Shown here: piece after piece, positions 1 to 9,408 of the stretch
Layout: each line of letters starts with the position of its first letter
How positions within the stretch are numbered: position 1 is the first letter of the stretch
Assembly: GCF_028898845.1 (NCBI RefSeq)
Contig: NZ_CP118574.1
Span: forward strand, 8,915,001-8,979,000
DNA from: Streptomyces sp. WZ-12
GTDB lineage: Bacteria; Actinomycetota; Actinomycetes; Streptomycetales; Streptomycetaceae
Direction of reading: 5' to 3'
DNA: 64,000 nt
Made by a program: the position numbers and the translations under genes
The notes under the pieces: generated by a model
What the model was told of the DNA's origin: nothing
What the model saw: the letters and a program-made list of their open reading frames with translations, nothing else
Database searches by the model: none

Positions 1-295
1 AGGGGGCGACGGTGATCTGGGCGTAGGCATTGCGTTGGAGGTCCAGACACAGGCGGCCCCGGCGGGCCCGTTTGCTCTGCTCGGTGGTGAGTTTGGTCGG
101 GATGGCGAGCCGCCAGGACCTCGGCGAGCTCGCGGGCGAAGGCACGGACGTCATCGAAGCCGGCACGACAGCCACGGTGCGGTAGTACCCGGCCGGCTCG
201 GCCTTGGTGATGCCGTCCCCGGGGAACAGCACCTTCTCCGGCCGGTAGATCTCCACGGTCCTACCGCCGGCCCGCAGTTTCTCGACGGCGCTCAT
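1..295 (-). pseudogene. Decayed LigD-type DNA polymerase/primase gene (5' part, runs off window)
   Basis: Read from an ATG at 295 (preceded by GGGAGGAGCG), the first ~45 codons match the start of the LigD polymerase domain (motif EIYRPEKVLFPGDGITKA). The next recognisable piece, FDDVRAFARELAEVLAARHPD-like, is in a different frame, and the one after it, LTTEQ then LDLQRNAYAQ, is back in the first frame. The intact domain has well over 100 residues between the first and second pieces, so there is an internal deletion plus frame changes. LigD polymerases act in non-homologous end joining; this copy cannot make a working domain. The gene continues left of the window, so its 3' state is unknown. 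Confidence 0.75.
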
Positions 296-596
296 CGCTC
301 CTCCCTGGGCCAGAACGGTGCCACTGGGCCGCGGCGGCTCGACGGAGCGGGAGAGGGGCCCCGAATTTCAGCGTAGGGGGTGGGGCCGGCGGCGGCCACG
401 TCGACTGCGGAACGGAACGAACCAACCGCGCACCGTACCCCGGCGCCCCCTCGCCCACCGCCACCGATTGGCCGTAAGGAAAGGGAGAAGGGGGTGATAC
501 CGGTGTGGCGTCGGGCCGGTCGCGTCGGCGAGCCGCTACACACGAAAAGCGCTGTCGCGCCGGAGGAAGTCCCGGTCACCGTGCCCCGGAGGAGCC
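296..596. other. Intergenic region upstream of ctaD
   Basis: No gene seen. The region lies between the divergent LigD relic and ctaD and presumably holds the ctaD promoter. I recognise no operator or RNA element. The only clear signal is the GGAGGAG ribosome binding site just before 597. Confidence 0.5.
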
Positions 597-2315
597 ATGT
601 CGCAAGTGGGCCACACCCCTCACCGCGCACCGTTGGATTCGCCCACCAATCCACGGGTCCGCACGGGCGGCCGGATCAGGAAATACTTCACGACCACCGA
701 TCACAAGGCGATCGGCAACATGTATCTGGTCACCGCCTTCGGCTTCTTCCTATTCGCCGGGCTGCTGGCGATGATGATGCGCGCGGAACTGGCGCAGCCC
801 GGAATGCAGTTCTTCAGCCACGAGCAGTACAACCAGCTCTTCACCATCCATGGCACGGTGATGATGCTGCTCTTCGCGACGCCCACGTTCGCCGGATTCG
901 CCAACGCCGTCATGCCGTTGCAGATCGGCGCACCCGATGTCGCCTTTCCCCGACTGAACGCGATGACGTACTGGTTCTTCCTCTTCGGCGGGCTGATGGT
1001 CGTCTCGGGCCTCGTCGTTCCCGGCGGGGCGGCCTCGTTCGGCTGGTTCGCCTACGCCCCGCTGAACCGCGCCGACCACACGCCGGGCGCGGGCGGCGAC
1101 CTGTGGGCGGCCGGGCTGGTGGTGGCCGGCCTCAGCACCGTGCTGGGCGCGGTCAATTTCATCGCCACCATCATCACGCTCCGGGCCCCCGGCATGACGA
1201 TGTTCCGGATGCCGATCTTCACCTGGAACATCCTCTTCACCTCGATCCTGGCCCTGCTCGCCTTTCCGGTCCTGACCGCCGCGCTCCTCGCCCTGCTCGC
1301 GGACCGGAAACTCGGCTCCCACGTCTATGACCCGGCGAACGGCGGGGCGTTGCTCTGGCAGCACCTCTTCTGGTTCTTCGGCCATCCGGAGGTCTATATC
1401 GTCGCCCTGCCGTTCTTCGGGGTGGTGAGCGAGATCATCCCGGTGTTCAGCCGGAAACCCACCTTCGGATACATGGGCATGGTCGGCGCGACGATCGCCA
1501 TCACGATGTTGTCGGCGACGGTGTGGGCGCACCACATGTTCGCCACCGGCGGGGTCCTGCTGCCGTTCTTCTCGCTGATGTCCTTCCTCATCGCGGCACC
1601 GACCGGCGTGAAGTTCTTCAACTGGATCGGCACCATGTGGCAGGGCAGCCTCTCCTTCGAGACGCCGATGCTCTGGTCGATCGGATTCATGGTGACGTTT
1701 CTCTTCGGCGGACTGAGTGGGGTGTTGATCGCCTCACCACCACTCGACTTCCACGTCACCGACAGCTATTTCATCGTCGCGCATCTGCATTACGTCCTGT
1801 TCGGCACCATCGTCTTCGCCACCTTCGGCGGCTTCTACTTCTGGTGGCCGAAGTGGACCGGCAAGATGCTCGACGAACGCCTGGGAAAGGTGCACTTCTG
1901 GATCCTGTTCGTGGGATTCCAGACGACCTTCCTCGTCCAGCACTGGTTGGGCGCGAGCGGCATGCCGCGCCGCTACGCCGACTACCTCCCCGCCGACGGC
2001 TTCACCGTGCTCAACTCCGTCTCCTCCGCCGGCGCGTTCCTGTTGGGCGCCTCCACACTGCCGTTCCTCTACAACGTGTGGCGGACCGCCCGCTACGCGC
2101 CCATGGTGGAGGTGGACGACCCCTGGGGATTCGGCCGCTCCCTGGAGTGGGCGACCTCCTGCCCGCCACCTCGGCACAACTTCGAGGCGCTGCCACGCAT
2201 CCGGTCCGATTCCCCGGCCTTCGACCTGCACCACCCCCACGTGCGCCTGCTGATGGAAGGCGGGCGCGGCACCACCGAACCCACCCCCGACACCCCCGGA
2301 GAGCAGAACCCATGA
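597..2315 (+). CDS. ctaD: Cytochrome c oxidase subunit I
   Basis: Catalytic subunit of an aa3-type cytochrome c oxidase: reduces O2 to water in the cytoplasmic membrane and pumps protons. 572 aa, the usual length. Visible ligands are the heme a histidine in IHGTVMM (residue ~85), the CuB site HPEVY (~263-267, with the cross-link tyrosine), the HH pair in WAHHM (~312) and the heme histidines in VAHLHYV (~394). About twelve hydrophobic segments. The start is set by GGAGGAG seven bases upstream. Its stop overlaps the ctaF start (ATGA), implying translational coupling. No ctaC or ctaE is alongside, so this looks like a second, stand-alone set that would need subunits from elsewhere; that is inference. 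Confidence 0.95.
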   Translation: MSQVGHTPHRAPLDSPTNPRVRTGGRIRKYFTTTDHKAIGNMYLVTAFGFFLFAGLLAMMMRAELAQPGMQFFSHEQYNQLFTIHGTVMMLLFATPTFAGFANAVMPLQIGAPDVAFPRLNAMTYWFFLFGGLMVVSGLVVPGGAASFGWFAYAPLNRADHTPGAGGDLWAAGLVVAGLSTVLGAVNFIATIITLRAPGMTMFRMPIFTWNILFTSILALLAFPVLTAALLALLADRKLGSHVYDPANGGALLWQHLFWFFGHPEVYIVALPFFGVVSEIIPVFSRKPTFGYMGMVGATIAITMLSATVWAHHMFATGGVLLPFFSLMSFLIAAPTGVKFFNWIGTMWQGSLSFETPMLWSIGFMVTFLFGGLSGVLIASPPLDFHVTDSYFIVAHLHYVLFGTIVFATFGGFYFWWPKWTGKMLDERLGKVHFWILFVGFQTTFLVQHWLGASGMPRRYADYLPADGFTVLNSVSSAGAFLLGASTLPFLYNVWRTARYAPMVEVDDPWGFGRSLEWATSCPPPRHNFEALPRIRSDSPAFDLHHPHVRLLMEGGRGTTEPTPDTPGEQNP

Positions 2316-2701
2316 AGACGGAGGCACTTCTCTTCGCCGGCGTCGCCGCCTTCTTCCTCGTCACCGACGCGATCTACATCTGGCTGGCCCGCGAGCCCGC
2401 CGGCGGCGCCGCGCTCGCCGTCTCCTTCGGCATGGCCTCGGTCATCTCCTTCTTCTGCGCGATGAACTACCGCCGCAAGGGCGCCCGACCGGAGGACCGG
2501 CAGGGCTCGGAGATCCAGGAGCGCGCCGGAGAGCTCGACTTCTTCCCACCCGAGAGCGGATACCCGGCGGCGGTGGCCTTCGGCGTCTCCCTGCTGGCCC
2601 TCGGCCTGGTTTTCGGGCTGTGGGTCTTCCTGATCGGCGTGGGTGTCACCGGCGGCTCGCTCCTCGGGACGGTGTTCCAATTCGCCCGGCGCGACCACTG
2701 A
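2312..2701 (+). CDS. ctaF: Cytochrome c oxidase subunit IV, actinobacterial type
   Basis: 129-aa membrane protein with an N-terminal pair of hydrophobic segments (residues ~5-50), a charged middle with [19 protein letters not shown], and two C-terminal membrane segments. This matches actinobacterial CtaF, the small subunit that accompanies CtaD/CtaC/CtaE. The ATG overlaps the ctaD stop by 4 bp, so the two are one translational unit. Charged cytoplasmic loops ([10 protein letters not shown]) follow the second helix, as in the family. Nothing is broken. Confidence 0.9.
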   Translation: MKTEALLFAGVAAFFLVTDAIYIWLAREPAGGAALAVSFGMASVISFFCAMNYRRKGARPEDRQGSEIQERAGELDFFPPESGYPAAVAFGVSLLALGLVFGLWVFLIGVGVTGGSLLGTVFQFARRDH

Positions 2702-2842
2702 AGAGCCCCGTCGCGGGATGCCGACCAGTGAACTCCGGCCCCGCACACGTCAGTTGACCGGCGTCGAAGCCGTGCGTAGCGCACGATTCAGCAGGTAGCG
2801 GGGGCCGAGGGTGCCTGGCGGGCGCGATGGCAGAATGTGCGG

Positions 2843-3367
2843 ATGACGACGGACCAGTCCTGGGCAGGGCTTCACCGCGACCTGCTGGCGGCGAAGACAC
2901 TCGTGTACGACCCCAGCGGCTTCGCCTGCTCACCGCCGGTGCCCGAGCCGGAGGGCGCAGAGTACGCAGCGCACGGATTCACCATCGACGGGTCGTCGGT
3001 CAGGTTCCGCGTGGCCAAGACCACCCCGACGAAGGTCGGTCAGTTCGTCACCGTGTGGCAGCGATCCGCGGAGGGCCCGATCCGCCCCTTCGACGCCGAG
3101 GACGGGGTCGATCTCTTCGCCATCAGCAGCCGGGACGGTGGCCACTTCGGACAGTTCGTGTTCCCGCGGGAGGTGCTGTGCGAGCGCGGCATCATGTCCA
3201 GGAACCGCTCCGGAGGGAAGCGAGGGTTCCGCGTCTATCCGCCATGGGTGACCACGACCAGCCGCCAGGCGAGCAGCACCCAGGCGTGGCAGATCAACTA
3301 CTTCCTCCATGTCGCGGAGAACGGACCCCTCGACGCGGCGCGCGCCCACGCTCTCTACCATCCGTAG
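2843..3367 (+). CDS. MepB family protein
   Basis: 174 aa, soluble. The sequence fits the MepB family (named after the third gene of the staphylococcal mepRAB operon; molecular function not established): motifs RFRVAKTTPTKVGQFVTVWQ, a central HFGQFVFP block, a basic GGKRGFRVYPPW stretch and the C-terminal TQAWQINYFL. A GTG at 2837 would add two residues; I prefer the ATG at 2843, but neither start has a strong ribosome binding site. It stands alone, and a strong hairpin follows at 3433. No neighbouring efflux gene is present, unlike the staphylococcal operon. Confidence 0.85.
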   Translation: MTTDQSWAGLHRDLLAAKTLVYDPSGFACSPPVPEPEGAEYAAHGFTIDGSSVRFRVAKTTPTKVGQFVTVWQRSAEGPIRPFDAEDGVDLFAISSRDGGHFGQFVFPREVLCERGIMSRNRSGGKRGFRVYPPWVTTTSRQASSTQAWQINYFLHVAENGPLDAARAHALYHP

Positions 3368-3432
3368 GCGCATCCTTCATCAGTCCCGCCTGGCGCCAGG
3401 CGCGACGACGCAGCTCCGTGGGCAACGCCCTT

Positions 3433-3458
3433 GGGGGCGCACTGTTGGGTGCGCCCCC
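3433..3458. terminator. Bidirectional hairpin between convergent genes
   Basis: Perfect 10-bp stem GGGGGCGCAC/GTGCGCCCCC with a 6-base loop, followed by GTTTCG. It sits between the MepB gene (plus) and the secreted-protein gene (minus), so it can end both transcripts. Confidence 0.75.
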
Positions 3459-3513
3459 GTTTCGCCGCACGGTGTGGGGACACCCTCGCCGGGGCTACCG
3501 AGTCACTTGCGGG

Positions 3514-4527
3514 TCACTGGTGGACGGTCCAGTGGTCATTGGCGCCTGCCTGGACGAACTTCAGTGGCGGGCACAGGAAGGCGTTCGGATCGGGGTTGGT
3601 GTCGGTCCACGGTGAGTCGGACGGGCTCGCCGGCTTCCAGGCGCCGTTGCTGCGCAACTGCACGGCCTTGCTGTCGAAGGTGGTGTTCCGTGCCTCCGTG
3701 CAGTAATACCCCTCTTGCGTGGCCGGGTTGACGCTCGCATAGATCTCGAACATGTCCCATCCGTGGTCCAGCCCGCTCTGGTCCGTCCCCGACTGCTGGA
3801 ACAACAGGTCCCAGGCGGCGGTGCGGTAGTTGTAGAGATAGGCCGACCAGCGGTTGGTGGCGGCGTCGTCCTGCACCATCTGCACGCTGTACGCGGCCGG
3901 CTCGCCGCTGCCGGGGGTGTAGTTCTTCAGGAAGTTGTCGTCGATGGGGACGGTCTTGGCCGGACCGATGGTCCCGCACCAGTCCCACGCCCAGATCTCG
4001 TTGCCGGTGTTGGTGTAGGCGGTCACCACTTCCATGCAGGACTTCTGTGCCTTGGTGGTGGGCGCATAGGTGACGTTGTCCGCGTCGGTGACCGTGTAGG
4101 ACGGGTCGACGGTATGGGTGGCCATGATGCCGTCATGCGTGCCTGGCTGGGGGAAGACGCCCCACCAGTTGTGGGTGACTTGGCCCGCCGGAGGAGCCGA
4201 TGTGGCCGGCCGGCTGCCGGGGATCCGGGGGTGGTGCGTCCACGCCGGGCCGGATACGGCACGGCGCCCGGCCAGGAACGTACGGACGGCTTGTGCGCGT
4301 TCCGGGCTGCGGGCCGGTGTGCGCGCTCCGGCGACGACACCGGTGTGCGGGGCCGTGGGGGAGGGCGGTGGAGTGGCCCGGGCGGTGGCCGGGTGGGTGG
4401 TGGCGGTGGCGGGAGCGGCCAGGGGCAGCGTCACCAGGGTGGCGAGGGCGGAGGCGGCGAGGACCAGGGCGGCGAGGGGCGAACGAGGTCTCGCTCTGGA
4501 ACCGGTTCTGGGTCCGGGGCTGTTCAC
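3514..4527 (-). CDS. Secreted protein of unknown function
   Basis: 337 aa. An N-terminal Arg-rich stretch, a hydrophobic core (LAALVLAASALATLVTL, residues ~18-35) and an Ala-rich cleavage zone around APATATT mark a Sec-type signal peptide. A Pro/Thr/Ala-rich linker (~45-100) precedes a globular C-terminal part rich in Trp, Asn and aromatic residues (VTHNWWGVFP; NEIWAWDWCG; four or more Cys that may pair outside the cell). I do not recognise an enzyme motif; a polymer- or carbohydrate-binding role is only a guess from the aromatic content. The GTG start is supported by GGAGG six bases upstream. Confidence 0.75.
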   Translation of the reverse strand: MNSPGPRTGSRARPRSPLAALVLAASALATLVTLPLAAPATATTHPATARATPPPSPTAPHTGVVAGARTPARSPERAQAVRTFLAGRRAVSGPAWTHHPRIPGSRPATSAPPAGQVTHNWWGVFPQPGTHDGIMATHTVDPSYTVTDADNVTYAPTTKAQKSCMEVVTAYTNTGNEIWAWDWCGTIGPAKTVPIDDNFLKNYTPGSGEPAAYSVQMVQDDAATNRWSAYLYNYRTAAWDLLFQQSGTDQSGLDHGWDMFEIYASVNPATQEGYYCTEARNTTFDSKAVQLRSNGAWKPASPSDSPWTDTNPDPNAFLCPPLKFVQAGANDHWTVHQ

Positions 4528-4838
4528 GGTTGACCTCCAGGGCGTGTGGGGGGTTTCCCTGAGCTGATCCGAGCGTGCGCGTACGTGTCCGCGCCGACCT
4601 GAACGTGCCCGTCTTTACCCGTACTTGCCTGAGCGCGTCCGTGCCGGCCTGCTCTGGCCTGGACCAACCAGGGCCTAAGGGAATGTCCATGACGGGGCAT
4701 CGGGTGTCAAGGGATTCGACGGAGCGGCAGTACGACGCCATCCGGCTCCGTGTGGACCTGAAGCCCCCGCCTTCATCTGAGGAGCGGAGGCCGGCAGCCC
4801 GCGTCATCGCACTCCGCACACGATCGCCCGAGCCAGCC
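4528..4838. other. Intergenic region upstream of the secreted-protein gene
   Basis: No gene recognised. It contains the promoter side of the minus-strand secreted-protein gene and ends at the MITE. Short imperfect repeats of CGTGCC/CGTCC type occur at 4570-4660, but I could not define a motif. Confidence 0.4.
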
Positions 4839-4842
4839 CTAG

Positions 4843-4980
4843 GGCGCTTCTGACGGATCTCCGCGGCGTCGCGGCGTTGCCGACATGTCCCCATAGCTCC
4901 GCTATGAAGACATCCCGGCGCCTTGCGATCGCACGCACCAGACGCCGCTCCTTCCTCCACGGAGATCCGTCAGAAGCGCC
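4843..4980. mobile_element. 138-bp MITE with 21-bp terminal inverted repeats and CTAG target duplication
   Basis: Perfect 21-bp inverted repeats begin GGCGCTTCTGAC at 4843 and end GTCAGAAGCGCC at 4980. CTAG flanks both sides (4839-4842 and 4981-4984). The inside (~96 bp) encodes no transposase and holds a small hairpin, CATAGCtccGCTATG. Size, perfect ends and a 4-bp CTAG duplication fit a non-autonomous derivative of an IS5-family element (the IS427-like group often uses such targets; known family behaviour). The right-hand CTAG contains the stop codon of the minus-strand qcrB gene, so the insertion left that reading frame intact. Confidence 0.8.
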
Positions 4981-6624
4981 CTAGCCGTTGCGTTCCGCGC
5001 CGGCGCTGACCTTCGGGCTGGCCACCGTTTCGGCGATCTGGCGGCGCTGTTCGGCGGTGACGGGGAGTTCCACGCGGTCGCGGAAGTACCAGGCGCTGAG
5101 GGCGGCGCGCAGGCGGTCCAGACGGGGGGCCCGGGCGCCGGGGTGCGGCAGGGGTTGGGGGATGTCCCTGGCCAGCATGCGGTAGCGCTCGGTGGTCGGC
5201 ACCGGTTCCTGGGTCTCGCGCAGCCCGCCGTAGACGTTCTGCAGCACGTAGCCCGTTTCGCGGCCCTCCAGGAGGAGTTGGCGTTCGCGGTCCTGGAGGG
5301 CCAGGCAGATGCGCTTGGTGAGGAGGAAGGCGAGGACCGGGCCGAGGACGAACAGCACCCGGAAGATCCAGGTCAGGGTCTCGACCGAGACCCGGAAGAG
5401 GGTGGCGATGACGTCGTTGCCGCCCGCCGCCAGCAGCACGGCGTACCAGACGAGGGCGGCGACGCCGAGCGCCGTGCGGGTGGGGACGTTGCGCGGCCGG
5501 TCGCACAGGTGATGTTCCATCAGGTCGCCGGTCACCCAGCGCTCGAAGAACGGATAGGCGTACAGCAGCATGAAGAGGATGCCGGGCAGGACGATGGCCG
5601 GGAGCAGCACGTTCCACATCAACGTGTGGCCCGCCACGTTGGTCTCCCAGGCCGGCATCAGCCGCAGCGCGCCTTCGAGGAAGCCCACGTACCAGTCGGG
5701 TTGGGCGTCGGTGGAGACGGTGTCGGTGAGGTACGGGCCGTAGGCCCAGACGGGGTTGATCTGGGCCAGCCCGCCGAGCAGGGTCAGCACCGCGAAGACC
5801 ATGAAGAACAGGCCGGAGGACTTGGCGGTGAACTGGGGGAACATCGGCTGTCCGACGGCGTTGCGGTTGGTGCGCCCGCGGGCCGGCCAATGGGTGTGCT
5901 TGAGGTACACGACCAGGAGCAGGTGGAGGCCGATCAGCGCGAGCAGCAGTCCGGGGACCAGGAGGATGTGCACGGTGTAGAGCCGGGACAGCAGGATGTG
6001 GCCGGGGTAGGAGCCGCCCCAGATGAAGTAGCTGAGGTACGTCCCCACCAACGGCAGGGACAGCACGATGGTGTTCGCGGTGCGCAGGCCGGTGCCGGAC
6101 AGCAGGTCGTCGGGGAGCGAGTAGCCGGCGAAGCCCTCCAACATGGCCAGCATGAACAGCGTGACGCCGACCATCCAGTTGACCTCCCGCGGCCGGCGGA
6201 ACGCGCCGGTGAAGAAGACCCGCAGCAGATGCACCCCGAGCGCGGAGACGAAGACCAGGGCCGCCCAGTGGTGGATCTGACGGATCAACAGGCCGCCCCG
6301 GACCTCGAAGCTGATGCGCAACGTCGAGGCGTAGGCGCCCGACATCGACAGCCCCCGCAGCGGGCCGTACGCACCGTCGTAGGTGCGGTGGGCCATGCTC
6401 GGCTCGAAGAACAGCGTCAGATAGACGCCGGTCAGCACCAGGACCAGCAGGCTGTAGAGCGCGATCTCGCCGAGGAGGAAGGACCAGTGGTCCGGGAACG
6501 CCTTGCGCAACAGGGCCCGTCCGGCCTCCGAGGCGGGCAGCCGGCCGTCAGCCGCGCTGAAGGCGGAACGGCCGACCCGACGGGCCCTCGCCACCGTCCC
6601 TTCCGTTGCGTTCCGGAACAGCAT
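4981..6624 (-). CDS. qcrB: Cytochrome b subunit of a bc1-type complex (stand-alone paralogue)
   Basis: 547 aa from the ATG at 6624 (GGAGGGCCGGAG upstream); an ATG 20 codons earlier lacks a good site. Eight or so membrane helices. The four heme-b histidines lie in IRQIHHWAALVF...GVHLLRVF and RLYTVHILL...GLHLLLVVY. The quinol-site motif reads PDWY, normal for actinobacterial QcrB, and the long C-terminal extension is also typical. QcrA and QcrC are not adjacent, so this is probably a second copy outside the main qcrCAB operon. The TAG stop lies within the CTAG flank of the MITE. Confidence 0.9.
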   Translation of the reverse strand: MLFRNATEGTVARARRVGRSAFSAADGRLPASEAGRALLRKAFPDHWSFLLGEIALYSLLVLVLTGVYLTLFFEPSMAHRTYDGAYGPLRGLSMSGAYASTLRISFEVRGGLLIRQIHHWAALVFVSALGVHLLRVFFTGAFRRPREVNWMVGVTLFMLAMLEGFAGYSLPDDLLSGTGLRTANTIVLSLPLVGTYLSYFIWGGSYPGHILLSRLYTVHILLVPGLLLALIGLHLLLVVYLKHTHWPARGRTNRNAVGQPMFPQFTAKSSGLFFMVFAVLTLLGGLAQINPVWAYGPYLTDTVSTDAQPDWYVGFLEGALRLMPAWETNVAGHTLMWNVLLPAIVLPGILFMLLYAYPFFERWVTGDLMEHHLCDRPRNVPTRTALGVAALVWYAVLLAAGGNDVIATLFRVSVETLTWIFRVLFVLGPVLAFLLTKRICLALQDRERQLLLEGRETGYVLQNVYGGLRETQEPVPTTERYRMLARDIPQPLPHPGARAPRLDRLRAALSAWYFRDRVELPVTAEQRRQIAETVASPKVSAGAERNG

Positions 6625-6751
6625 CTCCGGCCCTCCTCGGCGCTGTGGTCCACGCGGGCACCCGTGGTGCCCGCCCCACCGCACCCTGCCTGGCCGATCG
6701 CCGCCCGGCGCGCATTACGCAGATCGGGGGCACCGCCGGGCGGCCGGGGCC

Positions 6752-7528
6752 TCACGCCACGACGCCGACGTCCTGCCGGACCGGTTCACCGGTGAGGTAG
6801 TGGACGTATTCGTCGGCCAACCGGAAGCCGGCGGTCCAGGCGAGCAGGCGACTGGCGCGGTTGTCGCGGGAGCAGGTCCAGCTCGGGGTGTGACCCCGGG
6901 CGGCGATGTCCCGGCACAGGGCGGTGACGCAGGCGAGGGCCAGCCGCTGTCGGCGGTGTTCGGGGAGGGTCACGCAGGCGACGTCCTCGTACCCGGTGCC
7001 GCGGAAGTACGTGCAGGCGACGGCGAGCACCCGGCCCGCGTGGAAGGCGCCCCAGCCGTGCCCGGAGGCGGCCAGGCCCGCCGGGCCGCCCCAACTGGCG
7101 TTGATCCAGGAGGCGTCCGCACCCAGCGCGCCCAACGCCTCGGCGTCCTGGGGCAGCAGGCGGCGCACCTTCACGCCGTGCGGCGGACGCGGGGCGGCGG
7201 TGGACTGGCGGTGCAGGTACACCATGCGCTCCCAGGGCACCAGGAGGTCGAACGAGCTGCCCAACAGGGGCAGGAAGCGGGCGGGCGCCTGGGCGTAGTG
7301 CCCGGCGAAGCCGGCCAGGGAGAGCGGCGCCAGCGCGGTGGGATCGCCGCGGAAGAGCGCGTGGTTGGCGCAGGAGACGACCACGGCGCGGGGCGCGTCG
7401 GGGCGGTCGACCCACCAGCGGCCGTTGCCGGAGATCAGCGCGTGCTGGGTGAGGGCTACCGTGCCGGGCGGACCATCGGCGAACCAGTAGGCGAGGTCCG
7501 GGAGTTGGTGCGGCAGGATTTCGATCAC
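6752..7528 (-). CDS. GNAT-family N-acetyltransferase
   Basis: 258 aa from a GTG at 7528 with AGGAAC upstream; longer starts are possible up to 7615. The C-terminal half carries the GNAT core: a strand around GWGAFHAGRVLAVACTYF, then VACVTLPEHRRQRLALACV as the acetyl-CoA loop (Q/RxxGxG/A-like), then NRASRLLAWTAGFRLADEYVHYL. The N-terminal ~120 residues look like a degenerate second GNAT-like fold, as in many Streptomyces two-domain acetyltransferases. Substrate unknown. It is transcribed toward qcrB but separated from it by about 130 bp. Confidence 0.75.
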   Translation of the reverse strand: MIEILPHQLPDLAYWFADGPPGTVALTQHALISGNGRWWVDRPDAPRAVVVSCANHALFRGDPTALAPLSLAGFAGHYAQAPARFLPLLGSSFDLLVPWERMVYLHRQSTAAPRPPHGVKVRRLLPQDAEALGALGADASWINASWGGPAGLAASGHGWGAFHAGRVLAVACTYFRGTGYEDVACVTLPEHRRQRLALACVTALCRDIAARGHTPSWTCSRDNRASRLLAWTAGFRLADEYVHYLTGEPVRQDVGVVA

Positions 7529-7595
7529 GGCGGTTCCTAGTGGCTGGGTACGCTGGGCCGGCCCTGCGCGGTGCGGGCCTACGGGTACGCGAAGA

Positions 7596-7624
7596 GGGGC
7601 GCCCGGTCGGGTCACGGGCGCCCC
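7596..7624. terminator. Perfect 10-bp GC hairpin downstream of narK
   Basis: GGGGCGCCCG / CGGGCGCCCC with a 9-base loop. It lies in the 377-bp gene-free stretch 7529-7905 between narK and the GNAT gene, both on the minus strand, and most likely ends the nir/nar transcript. The rest of that stretch shows no other recognisable feature. Confidence 0.6.
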
Positions 7625-7905
7625 GGGTGCGGAGACGTGTCAGCGGGCGGTGGACGTCTCCGGGCAGCGCGGCGCGTGACCTCGGCCCGCCGTATGAGGC
7701 GGGTGGGCGAGCACGAGCCGGGCGCTGTTCACGTCCCTATCGAATGCCATGGCGTACCCCGCCGCAAGCGGTGACTGCGCCTCTTTACGTACCCCTGATG
7801 AACTGGGGTTTCGCCGCTTACGGGAGGCTTGCGCGGGTGCGGTCGCGGTCGCGGTCGGGTTCCGCAGCTCCGGCTCCGGGCGGCGCGCCCACGCCCGCCG
7901 TCGGC

Positions 7906-9285
7906 TCACATGCCGGACATCCGTCCGGCGCCGGGGCGGAGGTAGACGGCCCAGGTCACCAGCGAGCAGAGCGCGTAGCCGGCCAGGAACGCCCAGTAGG
8001 CGGCGTTGCCGTCGCCGACCGTCAGGAACGACTGGCGGAAGGCGAAGTTGACCAGGACGCCGCCGAACGCCCCGATGGCGCCCGCGAGTCCGATCAGCGC
8101 CGAGGCGCGGCGCCGCGCGTCCTGCTCCGCGGTGGCCGGATCGGTATCGCCGTCCGCCACCGCCGCCCGCGCCCTGGCGTGGAAGACCGCGGGGATCATC
8201 TTGTACGTGGAGCCGTTGCCCAGACCGCTCAAGGTGAAGAGGGCGACGAAGCCGGCCAGGAACAGCGGCAGCGAACCGGCGCCCGAGGCGACGAGCACGG
8301 TGGCCGTCCCGAGGGCCATCAGCAGGAACGTCAACACGGTGATCCGTGCGCCGCCGTAGCGGTCCGCGAGCCGTCCGCCGACCGGCCGGGCCAGCGAGCC
8401 CAGCAGGGGCCCGAGGAAGGTGAGGTACGCGGCCTTCACGGGAGTGTCGAACTGCTGCTGGAACTGCACCTGGAGGACCTGCCCGAAGGCGAAGCCGAAG
8501 CCGATGAAGCTGCCGAAGGTGCCGATGTAGAGCAGCGAGATGACCCAACTGTGCGGCTCCCGGACGATCTCGCGCAGCGCGCGCCGGTCGTTGCGCAGCG
8601 AGGGGAGGTTGTCCATCCGCAGTGCGGCACCGAGCGCCGCCAGCACGATCAGCGGCAGATAGACCAGCGGCACCAGCCGCGGATGGGCGGCACCGGCGGT
8701 GGCCAGCACGGCCAGGCCGACCAACTGCACCACCGGGACGCCGAGGTTGCCGCCGCCCGCGTTCATGCCCAGGGCCCAGCCCTTGAGGCGCTGCGGGTAG
8801 AAGGCGTTGATGTTCGCCATCGAGGAGGCGAAGTTGCCGCCGCCGACGCCCGCGACGCAGGCGACCGCGAGCAGCGTGCCGTAGGAGACGCCCGGCTCCA
8901 GCACGACCCCGGCCAGCACCGTGGGGAGGAGCAGCAACGAGGCGCTGAAGACCGTCCAGTTGCGGCCGCCGAAGCGCGCCACCGCATGGGTGTAGGGCAG
9001 CCGCAGCGCCGCGCCGAGCGCGGTGGGCAGCGCGGTGAGGGTGAACTTGCCCGCGGGGTCGATGTGGTACTCCGGGCCGAGGAAGAGCACCAGCACCGAC
9101 CACAGGCTCCACACCGAGAAGCCGATGTGCTCGGAGAGGACCGAGTAGACCAGGTTGCGGCGGGCCACTCTGGCGCCTGCCTCGGCCCAGAAGTCCTCGT
9201 CCTCCGGCCGCCAGTCGGTGAGGGTACGGGCCCGGGCCGGGGCCGTTGCGGTGGTGGTTTCGCTGCCGACGGCAGTGCTCGTCAT
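7906..9285 (-). CDS. narK: Nitrate/nitrite transporter (MFS, NNP family)
   Basis: 459 aa with about twelve membrane segments after a 60-residue N-terminal tail. The NNP signature region around GVGGGNFASSMANINAFYP and a second glycine-rich motif, SGLGNGSTYKMIP, are present, together with an arginine in the middle of TM2 (AALRLPYTHA) expected to contact nitrate. It takes up nitrate or nitrite, or exchanges them. The ATG has AGGTG ten bases upstream. It lies 123 bp downstream of nirD on the same strand and is probably the last gene of the nirB-nirD-narK operon. Confidence 0.92.
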   Translation of the reverse strand: MTSTAVGSETTTATAPARARTLTDWRPEDEDFWAEAGARVARRNLVYSVLSEHIGFSVWSLWSVLVLFLGPEYHIDPAGKFTLTALPTALGAALRLPYTHAVARFGGRNWTVFSASLLLLPTVLAGVVLEPGVSYGTLLAVACVAGVGGGNFASSMANINAFYPQRLKGWALGMNAGGGNLGVPVVQLVGLAVLATAGAAHPRLVPLVYLPLIVLAALGAALRMDNLPSLRNDRRALREIVREPHSWVISLLYIGTFGSFIGFGFAFGQVLQVQFQQQFDTPVKAAYLTFLGPLLGSLARPVGGRLADRYGGARITVLTFLLMALGTATVLVASGAGSLPLFLAGFVALFTLSGLGNGSTYKMIPAVFHARARAAVADGDTDPATAEQDARRRASALIGLAGAIGAFGGVLVNFAFRQSFLTVGDGNAAYWAFLAGYALCSLVTWAVYLRPGAGRMSGM

Positions 9286-9408
9286 GACGTGTCACCTGCT
9301 CGGTGAGAGAGGGGGGATCCGGACGGTGGGGGGTGGTGAGGTGACGGTGGGGCGGGGCGTGGTGAGAGGTTACGGCTCGCGCACGTCGGCGTGCGGGCCG
9401 TCGGCGGG

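Noticed and set aside
5143..6795. A 550-codon frame opposite qcrB
   Set aside because: Antisense shadow of a well-conserved cytochrome b gene; composition biased and no motif.
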